From Pseudomonas fluorescens (GTDB lineage: Bacteria; Pseudomonadota; Gammaproteobacteria; Pseudomonadales; Pseudomonadaceae): a stretch of DNA of 64,000 nucleotides. Position numbers and translations under genes: made by a program. The DNA lies in NCBI RefSeq assembly GCF_902498195.1, contig NZ_CABVIY010000010.1, forward strand, positions 1 to 64,000, written 5' to 3'. Positions 42,856 through 50,710 of the stretch are shown piece by piece (within the stretch, counting starts at the first letter, position 1; each line of letters starts with the position of its first letter). The notes beneath the pieces were generated by a model that was given only the letters and a program-made list of their open reading frames with translations, was not told the DNA's origin and did no database searches.

Positions 42856-43058
42856 CCCGCTGCCGGTCAGACCGGTTGTCGTCAGCCAGGGGCCTGTTTA
42901 CGCTTTTTCTGCTACACAGGCCTCTGGAAGTGTTCGAAAGTCGGTAGCGAGGTCCAGGCAGTATCCTCAGCGCTCGGGGGAGCGTGATTATCCCTTGGCA
43001 CGTGGTTCGCTGCTGCTTGAGCGCTTGCCCCTTTCAGGACAGCTTCCAAGGAGCAGTC

Positions 43059-44330
43059 ATGAGCTATGTGATCGACCGACGTCTCAATGGCAAGAACAAG
43101 AGCACGGTGAACCGCCAGCGGTTTCTGCGGCGTTACCGTGATCACATCAAAAAGGCTGTCGAAGAGGCGGTCAGCCGGCGTTCCATCACAGATATGGAAC
43201 ACGGCGAGCAAATCAGCATTCCCGGGCGGGACATCGATGAACCGGTGCTTCACCACGGCCGTGGCGGCAAGCAGACCGTCGTGCACCCGGGCAACAAGGA
43301 GTTCACCAGCGGCGAGCACATTGCCCGTCCGCCCGGAGGCGGCGGAGGCAGGGGACCTGGCAAGGCCGGCAACTCGGGCGAAGGGATGGACGAATTCGTC
43401 TTCCAGATCACCCAGGAAGAATTCCTCGAGTTCATGTTCGAAGACCTCGAACTGCCCAATCTGGTCAAGCGCAACCTGACCGGCACCGACACCTTCAAGA
43501 CTGTTCGCGCCGGGATCAGCAACGAGGGCAACCCGTCGCGGATCAACATCATCCGCACCCTGCGTTCAGCCCATGCACGGCGTATCGCCCTGTCCGGCAG
43601 CAGCCGGGCGAAACTGCGCGAAGCCAAGGAAGAACTCCTGCGATTGAAGCAGGAAGAACCCGACAACTTCGGCGATATTCAGGCGCTCGAAGCAGAAATC
43701 GAGAAACTCAGCGCACGCATCCATCGCGTGCCATTTCTCGACACTTTCGATCTGAAGTACAACCTGCTGATCAAACAACCCAACCCCAGTTCGAAGGCAG
43801 TGATGTTTTGCCTGATGGACGTGTCCGGCTCCATGACCCAAGCCACCAAGGATATCGCCAAGCGCTTCTTCATCTTGCTGTATCTGTTTCTCAAGCGTAA
43901 CTACGACAAGATCGACGTCGTATTCATTCGCCACCACACCAGCGCCCGCGAAGTGGACGAAGAGGAGTTTTTCTACTCCCGCGAAACCGGCGGGACCATC
44001 GTTTCCAGCGCCCTGAAACTGATGCAGGAGATCATGGCCGAGCGCTACCCCGCCAACGAATGGAACATCTACGCCGCCCAGGCCTCCGACGGCGATAACT
44101 GGAACGATGACTCGCCGATCTGCCGCGACATCCTGATCAACCAGATCATGCCGTTCGTGCAGTACTACACTTATGTTGAGATAACGCCACGCGAACACCA
44201 GGCCCTGTGGTTCGAATACGAGCGCATCGCCGAAGCCTTTTCCGACACTTTTGCCCAGCAACAATTGGTCTCGGCCGGCGATATCTACCCGGTCTTCCGT
44301 GAACTCTTCCAGCGCAGGTTAGTGACATGA
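43059..44330 (+). CDS. yeaH: YeaH/DUF444 von Willebrand-like protein
   Basis: The exact function is unknown; it is a partner of PrkA/YeaG. The 423-residue protein has a basic N-terminus (RRLNGKNKSTVNRQRFLRRYR), a Gly-rich patch (about 90-105), and a C-terminal VWA-like region with the MIDAS-type MDVSGSM motif. The ATG at 43059 has AAGGAG at 43048-43053, and is preferred over 42984. It lies 203 nt after prkA and overlaps ycgB by 4 nt. Confidence 0.92.
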   Translation: MSYVIDRRLNGKNKSTVNRQRFLRRYRDHIKKAVEEAVSRRSITDMEHGEQISIPGRDIDEPVLHHGRGGKQTVVHPGNKEFTSGEHIARPPGGGGGRGPGKAGNSGEGMDEFVFQITQEEFLEFMFEDLELPNLVKRNLTGTDTFKTVRAGISNEGNPSRINIIRTLRSAHARRIALSGSSRAKLREAKEELLRLKQEEPDNFGDIQALEAEIEKLSARIHRVPFLDTFDLKYNLLIKQPNPSSKAVMFCLMDVSGSMTQATKDIAKRFFILLYLFLKRNYDKIDVVFIRHHTSAREVDEEEFFYSRETGGTIVSSALKLMQEIMAERYPANEWNIYAAQASDGDNWNDDSPICRDILINQIMPFVQYYTYVEITPREHQALWFEYERIAEAFSDTFAQQQLVSAGDIYPVFRELFQRRLVT

Positions 44331-45889
44331 CCGCCAAAGAGCAGAAGCGCCAACCCATTTCCACCGGCTCCGAGTGGACGTTCGAGCTGATTCAGGCCTA
44401 CGACCGTGAAATCAGTCGTATCGCGGCTCGCTACGCGCTCGATACCTACCCTAACCAGATCGAAGTGATCACCGCCGAACAGATGATGGATGCCTACGCC
44501 TCTGTCGGCATGCCGCTGGGTTATCACCACTGGTCCTACGGCAAACACTTCCTTAGCACCGAAAAGTCATACTCCCGCGGCCAGATGGGGCTGGCCTACG
44601 AGATCGTGATCAATTCTGACCCCTGCATTGCCTACCTGATGGAAGAAAACACCATCTGCATGCAGGCACTGGTCGTGGCCCATGCCTGCTACGGACACAA
44701 CAGCTTCTTCAAAGGCAACTACCTGTTCCGCACCTGGACTGACGCCAGTTCGATCATCGATTATTTGGTTTTCGCCAAGCAGTACATCATGCAGTGCGAG
44801 GAGCGTCACGGCATCGACGCGGTCGAGGATCTGCTCGATTCCTGCCATGCCCTGATGAACTACGGTGTCGACCGTTACAAACGCCCCTATCCGATTTCCG
44901 CCGAAGAAGAGCGTCGTCGGCAAAAGGACCGGGAAGAACACTTGCAGAAACAGATCAATGACCTGTGGCGCACCATTCCCAAGGGCGCGGACAAGTACAG
45001 CGACAAGGATAACGCGCGCTTCCCCGCCGAACCCCAGGAAAACATCCTGTACTTCATCGAAAAACACGCGCCGCTGCTGGAGCCCTGGCAACGGGAAATC
45101 GTGCGTATCGTGCGCAAGATCGCCCAGTACTTTTATCCTCAGCGCCAGACCCAGGTGATGAACGAGGGCTGGGCCACATTCTGGCACTACACCCTGATGA
45201 ACGACCTCTACGACGAAGGCCTGGTCACCGATGGCTTCATGATGGAGTTCCTGACATCTCACACCAGCGTGGTGTTCCAGCCCGGCTTTGACAGCCCTTA
45301 CTACAGCGGCATCAATCCGTACGCACTGGGTTTCGCCATGTATCGCGACATCCGGCGCATGTGCGAGGAGCCCACTGAAGAAGACTATCGCTGGTTCCCG
45401 GATATCGCCGGCACCGACTGGCTAGCGGCCATCAAGTTCGCCATGAGCAGCTTCAAGGATGAAAGTTTTATCCTGCAGTACCTGTCACCCAAAGTGATCC
45501 GCGATCTGAAGCTGTTCAGCATCCTTGATGACGACCAGAAAGACGACTTGCTGGTGCCGGCCATTCACGACGAGGGCGGCTACCGGACCATCCGTGAAAC
45601 CCTGGCAGCCCAGTACAACCTGGGCAATCGCGAACCCAACGTGCAGATCTACAGCATCGACCGCCGCGGCGATCGCTCTCTGACCCTGCGCCACCAGCAA
45701 CACGACCGTAAACCGCTGGGAGAATCCACCGAGGAGGTGCTCAAGCACCTGCACCGCCTCTGGGGCTTCGATATTCACCTGGAGACCCTGCAAGGAGACC
45801 AGGTGATGAAAACCCATCATGTACCCCCCAGAAGCGAGCACAGCGAAGGCGATTACGGCCGGCTAGACCTGGCCGTCATCCATCTTTGA
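44327..45889 (+). CDS. ycgB: SpoVR family protein (YcgB)
   Basis: YcgB is a SpoVR-family protein of 520 residues, named after a Bacillus spore-cortex gene, with an unknown biochemical role in non-sporulating bacteria. Conserved features include SEWTFELIQAYDREI, the histidine-rich HACYGHNSFFKGN and MNEGWATFWHYT, which look like a metal site, and VHQPGFDSPYY-type SGINPYALGF. The ATG overlaps the yeaH stop. The three-gene set is a stationary-phase or stress module. Confidence 0.92.
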   Translation: MTAKEQKRQPISTGSEWTFELIQAYDREISRIAARYALDTYPNQIEVITAEQMMDAYASVGMPLGYHHWSYGKHFLSTEKSYSRGQMGLAYEIVINSDPCIAYLMEENTICMQALVVAHACYGHNSFFKGNYLFRTWTDASSIIDYLVFAKQYIMQCEERHGIDAVEDLLDSCHALMNYGVDRYKRPYPISAEEERRRQKDREEHLQKQINDLWRTIPKGADKYSDKDNARFPAEPQENILYFIEKHAPLLEPWQREIVRIVRKIAQYFYPQRQTQVMNEGWATFWHYTLMNDLYDEGLVTDGFMMEFLTSHTSVVFQPGFDSPYYSGINPYALGFAMYRDIRRMCEEPTEEDYRWFPDIAGTDWLAAIKFAMSSFKDESFILQYLSPKVIRDLKLFSILDDDQKDDLLVPAIHDEGGYRTIRETLAAQYNLGNREPNVQIYSIDRRGDRSLTLRHQQHDRKPLGESTEEVLKHLHRLWGFDIHLETLQGDQVMKTHHVPPRSEHSEGDYGRLDLAVIHL

Positions 45890-45952
45890 TACCGTCAGCG
45901 CCTCCGAAAGCTCGACGCAACGGTTATCCTGTCGAGCTAACGGAGGTTTTTT

Positions 45953-47176
45953 ATGCGGATCTATAAAGTCGGCGGTGCGGTACGCGACCGCCTGCTAGGC
46001 ATACCTGTCACCGACGTCGACCGGGTCGTGGTCGGCGCCACCACTGAAGAGATGCTCGCCCAGGGCTTTCGCCCGGTAGGCGCGGATTTCCCGGTATTTC
46101 TTCACCCCAAGACCGGTGAGGAGTACGCCCTCGCCAGAACTGAACGCAAAAGCGGACGCGGTTACGGTGGTTTCACTTTTCACGCCAGCCCCGAAGTCAC
46201 CCTCGAAGAAGACCTGATCCGCCGCGACCTGACGATCAACGCCATGGCGGAGGACGATCAACAGAACCTGACCGACCCCTACCACGGACAACGCGACCTC
46301 GAAGCACGCGTGCTTCGTCACGTTTCCCCTGCATTTGCCGAAGATCCCCTCAGGGTCCTGCGTGTTGCCCGCTTTGCTGCGCGCTATGCCGAGTTAGGTT
46401 TTCAGGTTGCCCCGGAAACACTGGAGCTGATGCGCCAACTCAGCGAATCAGGCGAACTTGAAGCCCTGACAGCGGAACGGAGCTGGAAAGAGATTTGTCG
46501 CGCACTGATGGAAAACCAGCCCCAGGTGTTCATTGAAGTGCTGCGCGCGTGTGGCGCGCTCAAGGTACTGATGCCGGAGATCGATGCGCTGTTCGGCGTA
46601 CCGCAACCGGAGGTTCATCATCCGGAAATCGACACGGGCGTACACACCCTCAGCGTGCTTAAACAGGCGGCACAGCACAAACAACCGCTGACAGTGCGCT
46701 GGGCCTGCCTGCTGCATGACCTGGGCAAAGGGCTGACGCCGGAGGAGGAATGGCCACGGCACATTGCCCACGAGTTCAAGGGGCTCAAGTTGATCAAAGC
46801 GGTCAACGAACGCTTCAAGGCGCCCAGGGATTGCCAGGAACTGGCGCTGCTGGTGGGCGAATATCACACCCACGGTCACCGCGCCCTGGAGTTGAAGCCA
46901 TCGACTTTGCTCGAATTGCTGCAACGCTTCGACGTTTACCGTCGACCACAGCGGTTCGAGGAATTCATTGCGGCGTGCGAGATGGACGCCCGTGGGCGCG
47001 AAGGCCTGGAGCAGCGCAGTTATCCACAAGCGGATTATTTACGCGGAGCGGCCAATGCGGCGCGTGGCGTGGCGGTTCAGCCATTGCTGGAGAAGGGGTT
47101 CAAGGGGCCGGAGTTGGGCGAGGCCATCAAGCGCGAGCGGCTCAAGGCCTTGAAGGCGTATAAGGAAAACAGCTAA
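45953..47176 (+). CDS. cca: Multifunctional CCA tRNA nucleotidyltransferase/phosphohydrolase
   Basis: Cca adds or repairs the 3' CCA end of tRNAs. The 407-residue protein has the class II nucleotidyltransferase start VGGAVRD and the metal aspartates Asp21 and Asp23 (TDVDRVV), RRDLTINAMA, and a C-terminal HD domain (LLHDLGKG) with phosphohydrolase activity in E. coli. It has a strong GGAGG ribosome site 7 nt before the ATG. An inverted repeat (AGCTCGAC / GTCGAGCT) lies just upstream at about 45909-45938. Confidence 0.95.
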   Translation: MRIYKVGGAVRDRLLGIPVTDVDRVVVGATTEEMLAQGFRPVGADFPVFLHPKTGEEYALARTERKSGRGYGGFTFHASPEVTLEEDLIRRDLTINAMAEDDQQNLTDPYHGQRDLEARVLRHVSPAFAEDPLRVLRVARFAARYAELGFQVAPETLELMRQLSESGELEALTAERSWKEICRALMENQPQVFIEVLRACGALKVLMPEIDALFGVPQPEVHHPEIDTGVHTLSVLKQAAQHKQPLTVRWACLLHDLGKGLTPEEEWPRHIAHEFKGLKLIKAVNERFKAPRDCQELALLVGEYHTHGHRALELKPSTLLELLQRFDVYRRPQRFEEFIAACEMDARGREGLEQRSYPQADYLRGAANAARGVAVQPLLEKGFKGPELGEAIKRERLKALKAYKENS

Positions 47177-47183
47177 ACGAAAT

Positions 47184-47244
47184 CAAAAGATCGCAGCCTT
47201 CGGCAGCTCCTACAGGTTGAACACCTCTAATCCCTGTAGGAGCC
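47184..47244. repeat. REP pair, second arm shortened
   Basis: AAAAGATCGCAGCCTTCGGC...CTCCTAC (47184-47213) is a full arm of the 'GTAGGAGCTG' family. The facing arm (CTGTAGGAGC, 47235-47244) is cut short after about 10 bp. It lies between convergent cca and folK. Confidence 0.8.
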
Positions 47245-47255
47245 GATTCTTTGTT

Positions 47256-47774
47256 CTAGAGCAAACCCGAAGGGGTCAATGGCTCCCCACGCCATTCAAA
47301 CGCAACCGGCGCCAACACCTGATCGATCCGCGCTTCACTCCAAAGGGTGGCAAAGTTTTTTCCTACCCCCGGATGCACCCGATCTGGCGCAATCATCGAT
47401 AACGGCCACAACACGAAGGCATTTTTCAGGATTTCCGCCCGCGGCAGGATCAAGCCATCGAAGTTGCCCACCAGATCGCCAAACAGCAGTACATCGATGT
47501 CCAGCGGCAATCCCTTGCGATCCGGCGCGTAGCGACCATTGTCGGCCTCGATGAATTTCAGCCGGCGATCCAGCTCCATCAAAGGCAGATCGGTGAAGGC
47601 CGACACCACGAAATTGAAAAACGGTCCGCTCTTGATCCCCACTGGCTGGCTTTCGAAAACCGGCGAGCAATGGATATCCACAAGAAACCCGGCCAAGGCA
47701 TCCAGGCCGGCCCGCAAATGGGATTCGCGCTCAATGTTGCTACCGAGCCCGAGGTACACCTGAGTCAGCGACAT
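47256..47774 (-). CDS. folK: 2-Amino-4-hydroxy-6-hydroxymethyldihydropteridine pyrophosphokinase
   Basis: FolK transfers pyrophosphate from ATP to hydroxymethyl-dihydropterin in folate synthesis. The 172-residue protein has the GLGSNIERESHLRAGLDAL N-terminus and the PLDIDVLLFGD motif with the metal aspartates (LDIDVL). It overlaps folB by 10 nt, so two successive folate steps are coupled. Pseudomonads usually have a second folK beside panBC; this is the folB-linked copy. Confidence 0.93.
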   Translation of the reverse strand: MSLTQVYLGLGSNIERESHLRAGLDALAGFLVDIHCSPVFESQPVGIKSGPFFNFVVSAFTDLPLMELDRRLKFIEADNGRYAPDRKGLPLDIDVLLFGDLVGNFDGLILPRAEILKNAFVLWPLSMIAPDRVHPGVGKNFATLWSEARIDQVLAPVAFEWRGEPLTPSGLL

Positions 47775-48121
47775 CCGCGCTCGATCTCCACGCCCACGCC
47801 GCCTGTAGCGGCAGGAACCGCACCCGGCTTGGTCAGCTTGAGGCGCATCCAGGTGATCTTGAATTCGCTCATCAGCACTTCAACCAGGCGCTCGGCAAAG
47901 GTCTCGACCAATTGATACTGCGCCTGCTCGGCAAAGGCCTGGATACGCGACGAAACGCTCGCGTAATCGAGCGCCAGGGTCAGGTCGTCGCCGGCGGCTG
48001 CCGGACGATTATCCCAGGCGAAACTCAGATCGAGACGCAAGCACTGTCGGATGCCTCGCTCCCAGTCGTAGGCACCGATCACGGTGTCGACTTCCAGGCC
48101 TTCGATAAACACTCTGTCCAA
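47765..48121 (-). CDS. folB: Dihydroneopterin aldolase
   Basis: FolB splits dihydroneopterin to hydroxymethyl-dihydropterin and glycolaldehyde. The 118-residue protein has the start DRVFIEGLEVDTVIGAYDWER, with the catalytic glutamate region and a C-terminal KPGAVP with the conserved lysine. The start is taken as TTG at 48121, which has GGAG 9 nt upstream and gives the family's usual length; the TTG at 48145 would add 8 residues with no support. It is divergent from plsY. Confidence 0.9.
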   Translation of the reverse strand: MDRVFIEGLEVDTVIGAYDWERGIRQCLRLDLSFAWDNRPAAAGDDLTLALDYASVSSRIQAFAEQAQYQLVETFAERLVEVLMSEFKITWMRLKLTKPGAVPAATGGVGVEIERGCR

Positions 48122-48195
48122 GCACTTTTCTCCGCTACACGACAAGGGCGCTTTGCGCCGTTAGAATCAGGGCGTCCTCGCCCGGAATAGTTAGC

Positions 48196-48765
48196 ATGTT
48201 TTGGTTATTGGCGATCCTCGCCTACCTGCTCGGCTCTCTGTCCTTCGCCATTTTGCTCAGCCGCCTGACGGGTAATCCCGACCCGCGAATGAGTGGTTCA
48301 GGCAATGCCGGCGCCACCAACATGTTGCGCCTGGCCGGCAAGAAACTCGCCATCCTGACCTTGCTCGGCGATCTCTGCAAAGGCCTGTTACCGGTCCTGA
48401 TCGCCGGCGTTGCAGGTCTTTCGTTGCAGGATCAGGCCTGGATCGGCGTAAGTGCCGTCATCGGCCACCTGTTCCCGCTGTACTTCCGCTTTCGCGGTGG
48501 CAAGGGTGTTGCCACCGCGGCCGGCATGTTGCTGGGCCTGTATCCGCCTGCCGCTTTGCTGGCAGTCTGCACCTGGCTGCTGACATTCTACCTGACACGC
48601 ACCAGCTCGCTGGCCGCCCTCATTGCCACGCCGCTGACCCTGCCGCTGCTCGCCTGGCAGGAACCGGCGGCACTGCTGCCCATGAGCACGCTTACGGGTT
48701 TGATCGTCTGGCGTCATCGCGGCAATCTACGCGACCTGTTTGCAGGGCGCGAACGGCATTTTTAA
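48196..48765 (+). CDS. plsY: Glycerol-3-phosphate acyltransferase PlsY
   Basis: PlsY acylates glycerol-3-phosphate from acyl-phosphate in the inner membrane, starting phospholipid synthesis. The 189-residue protein has five hydrophobic segments and the three family motifs: GSGNAGATNMLR (motif 1), HLFPLYFRFRGGKGVATAAG (motif 2, with the phosphate loop), and SSLAAL near the third. It is divergent from folB and convergent with tsaD. Confidence 0.95.
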   Translation: MFWLLAILAYLLGSLSFAILLSRLTGNPDPRMSGSGNAGATNMLRLAGKKLAILTLLGDLCKGLLPVLIAGVAGLSLQDQAWIGVSAVIGHLFPLYFRFRGGKGVATAAGMLLGLYPPAALLAVCTWLLTFYLTRTSSLAALIATPLTLPLLAWQEPAALLPMSTLTGLIVWRHRGNLRDLFAGRERHF

Positions 48766-48788
48766 ATGCCCGGCATGAGCACCGCTCA

Positions 48789-49814
48789 TTACAGCGCCGA
48801 CAACTGCTCCATCGGCCAGCGTGCCTGCACGCTGATTGCCAGGCTTTCGTGCTGACCGGCCTGCAAGCGCTGGCAACCGGCAAACGCGATCATTGCGCCA
48901 TTATCGGTACAGAACTGCGGGCGGGCATAAAAAACATCGCCCCTCATGTCGCCGAGCATCTTTTCCAGTGAAGTGCGCAAAGCCTTGTTGGCACTCACGC
49001 CACCGGCGATCACCAATCGCTTCATGCCAGCGGCCTTGAGGGCACGCTTGCACTTGATGGTCAAAGTCTCCACCACGGCTTCCTGGAACGCCAGCGAGAT
49101 GTCGCAACGGGCTTGCTCGCTGTCGTCCCCGGCGCTGACACTCTGCTGCCAGGTGTTCAGGGCGAAGGTTTTCAGGCCGCTGAAGCTGAAAGCCAGCCCA
49201 GGACGGTCGCACATCGGACGCGGGAACGTATAACGTCCTGCGACGCCCTGCTCCGCCAGGCGAGCGATTTCCGGGCCACCCGGATAATTGAGCCCCATCA
49301 TCTTCGCGGTCTTGTCGAACGCCTCGCCCGCGGCATCGTCGAGGGTCTCGCCCAACAGTGTGTATTGACCGATTCCATCGACCTGTACGAGCTGTGTATG
49401 ACCACCGGACACCAACAAAGCGACGAACGGGAATTCCGGTGGTTGCGACTCCAGCATCGGCGCTAGCAAGTGACCTTCCATGTGGTGCACGCCCAACGCC
49501 GGAATGCCCCAGGCAAAGGCCAGCGCCTGGGCGCAGGAAGCACCCACCAACAATGCCCCGACAAGGCCAGGACCCGCGGTGTAGGCGATCGCGTCGATCT
49601 CGGTCGGCACGCAGCCGGCCTCCGCCAACACCTGACGAATCAGGGGCAGCATGCGCTTGACGTGATCGCGCGAGGCCAGTTCCGGCACCACACCGCCATA
49701 GGCGCGATGCAGGTCGATCTGACTGAACAGCGCGTCGGCCAGCAGGCCGCGCTCACTGTCGTAAAGTGCGACACCGGTTTCGTCGCAGGAGGTTTCTAAT
49801 CCCAGTACTAGCAT
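48789..49814 (-). CDS. tsaD: tRNA N6-adenosine threonylcarbamoyltransferase TsaD
   Basis: TsaD transfers threonylcarbamoyl to A37 of ANN-decoding tRNAs, with TsaB and TsaE. The 341-residue ASKHA-fold protein has the iron-binding His111 and His115 (HHMEGH), the GLETSCDETG start, and NGGVSANKAL-type GGVSANKALR. It faces away from rpsU, so the divergent tsaD / rpsU-dnaG-rpoD layout of the enteric macromolecular synthesis operon is kept. Confidence 0.96.
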   Translation of the reverse strand: MLVLGLETSCDETGVALYDSERGLLADALFSQIDLHRAYGGVVPELASRDHVKRMLPLIRQVLAEAGCVPTEIDAIAYTAGPGLVGALLVGASCAQALAFAWGIPALGVHHMEGHLLAPMLESQPPEFPFVALLVSGGHTQLVQVDGIGQYTLLGETLDDAAGEAFDKTAKMMGLNYPGGPEIARLAEQGVAGRYTFPRPMCDRPGLAFSFSGLKTFALNTWQQSVSAGDDSEQARCDISLAFQEAVVETLTIKCKRALKAAGMKRLVIAGGVSANKALRTSLEKMLGDMRGDVFYARPQFCTDNGAMIAFAGCQRLQAGQHESLAISVQARWPMEQLSAL

Positions 49815-50013
49815 GGGTTTGCGCCTTGTTTAGGCTGAATTCGAAGGCGCGCATAATAGTCGTCGCGTGATGCCCCGACCAGCGGTTTTCGATCAGAGGC
49901 TTTGCATTCCGAGCGATGAGGGGTTAACATCCGCAACCCTTAAAAACCGACGTCTTCAAGTGCTCTTTTGCCGCGAGGATGTTGACCCCGGTAATGAATG
50001 AAGGTAGCTCTGG

Positions 50014-50229
50014 ATGCCAGCCGTCAAAGTAAAAGAGAACGAACCCTTCGACGTAGCTCTGCGTCGTTTCAAGCGCTCCTGCGAAAAAGCCGGTGTACTG
50101 GCTGAAGTTCGTAGCCGCGAATTTTACGAGAAGCCAACTTCTGAGCGTAAGCGCAAAGCAGCAGCCGCTGTTAAGCGTCACGCCAAGAAAGTTCAGCGCG
50201 AACAGCGCCGCGCCGTTCGTCTGTACTAA
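50014..50229 (+). CDS. rpsU: 30S ribosomal protein S21
   Basis: S21 is a small-subunit protein of 71 residues that helps mRNA pairing at initiation. The sequence [20 protein letters not shown] and its basic C-terminus are nearly invariant in gammaproteobacteria. It is the first gene of the rpsU-dnaG-rpoD macromolecular synthesis cluster. A hairpin follows at 50259-50281 and then a long gene-free gap before dnaG. Confidence 0.97.
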
Positions 50230-50710
50230 TACACAGACGATCGTAGCAAGCTTCTGCCAAGCCCGGCTCCAAGCCGGGCTTATGGCATTTGCGTAAAACG
50301 CTTGATGCTTCACTGTCAAAGCCGCAGACGCGACCGAGACAAATCTGCTTCACCGCGTCAGACCTGGCTCTTTTGCCAGCGGTGCACGTCTTTTCTGACG
50401 AGCCTTTCAAGGCTACTGACGAGCACACCCCACTGATTTCTCTCACGAGTATCAGCCCAAGGCACCGCTTGCGTGCCAAAGATGAGCTTTCCGAGATCAT
50501 TGACTGGTCGCCCCCGGATTTAGCGCAACACTTTCAAATAGTCGAATACTGATTGTCACTAACGTCAGTGGATTTTCGGCAGATACACTTCCCGACAGCG
50601 ATTAAGCAGACGACACTGGTCGAGCCGCACACCCTGCGCGCCCTTCACAATGACCCGCGTTCGGCCGCCCTTCGTTTTGGGCCCTTTTCAGCGCAGATGA
50701 CGAGAACGCC
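50230..50710 (+). other. Gene-free gap between rpsU and dnaG
   Basis: About 480 nt hold no convincing gene. An inverted repeat AAGCCCGGCT / AGCCGGGCTT (50259-50281) with only a short T tail may be an attenuating terminator after rpsU. An 87-codon frame (50289-50552) has a TTG start, no ribosome site and low GC at third positions, so it is not called. In P. aeruginosa this gap holds a GatB/YqeY-domain gene, of which I see no trace here. Confidence 0.6.
50259..50281 (+). terminator. Hairpin after rpsU (possible partial terminator)
   Basis: A perfect 10-bp stem (AAGCCCGGCT / AGCCGGGCTT) with a 3-nt loop begins 30 nt after the rpsU stop. The weak T tail suits partial read-through into dnaG, as known in the E. 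coli operon. Confidence 0.6.

Noticed and set aside
50289..50552. 87-codon frame in the rpsU-dnaG gap
   Set aside because: It has a TTG start, no ribosome site, AT-leaning third positions and no recognisable motif. It was left as an uncalled frame within the gap.
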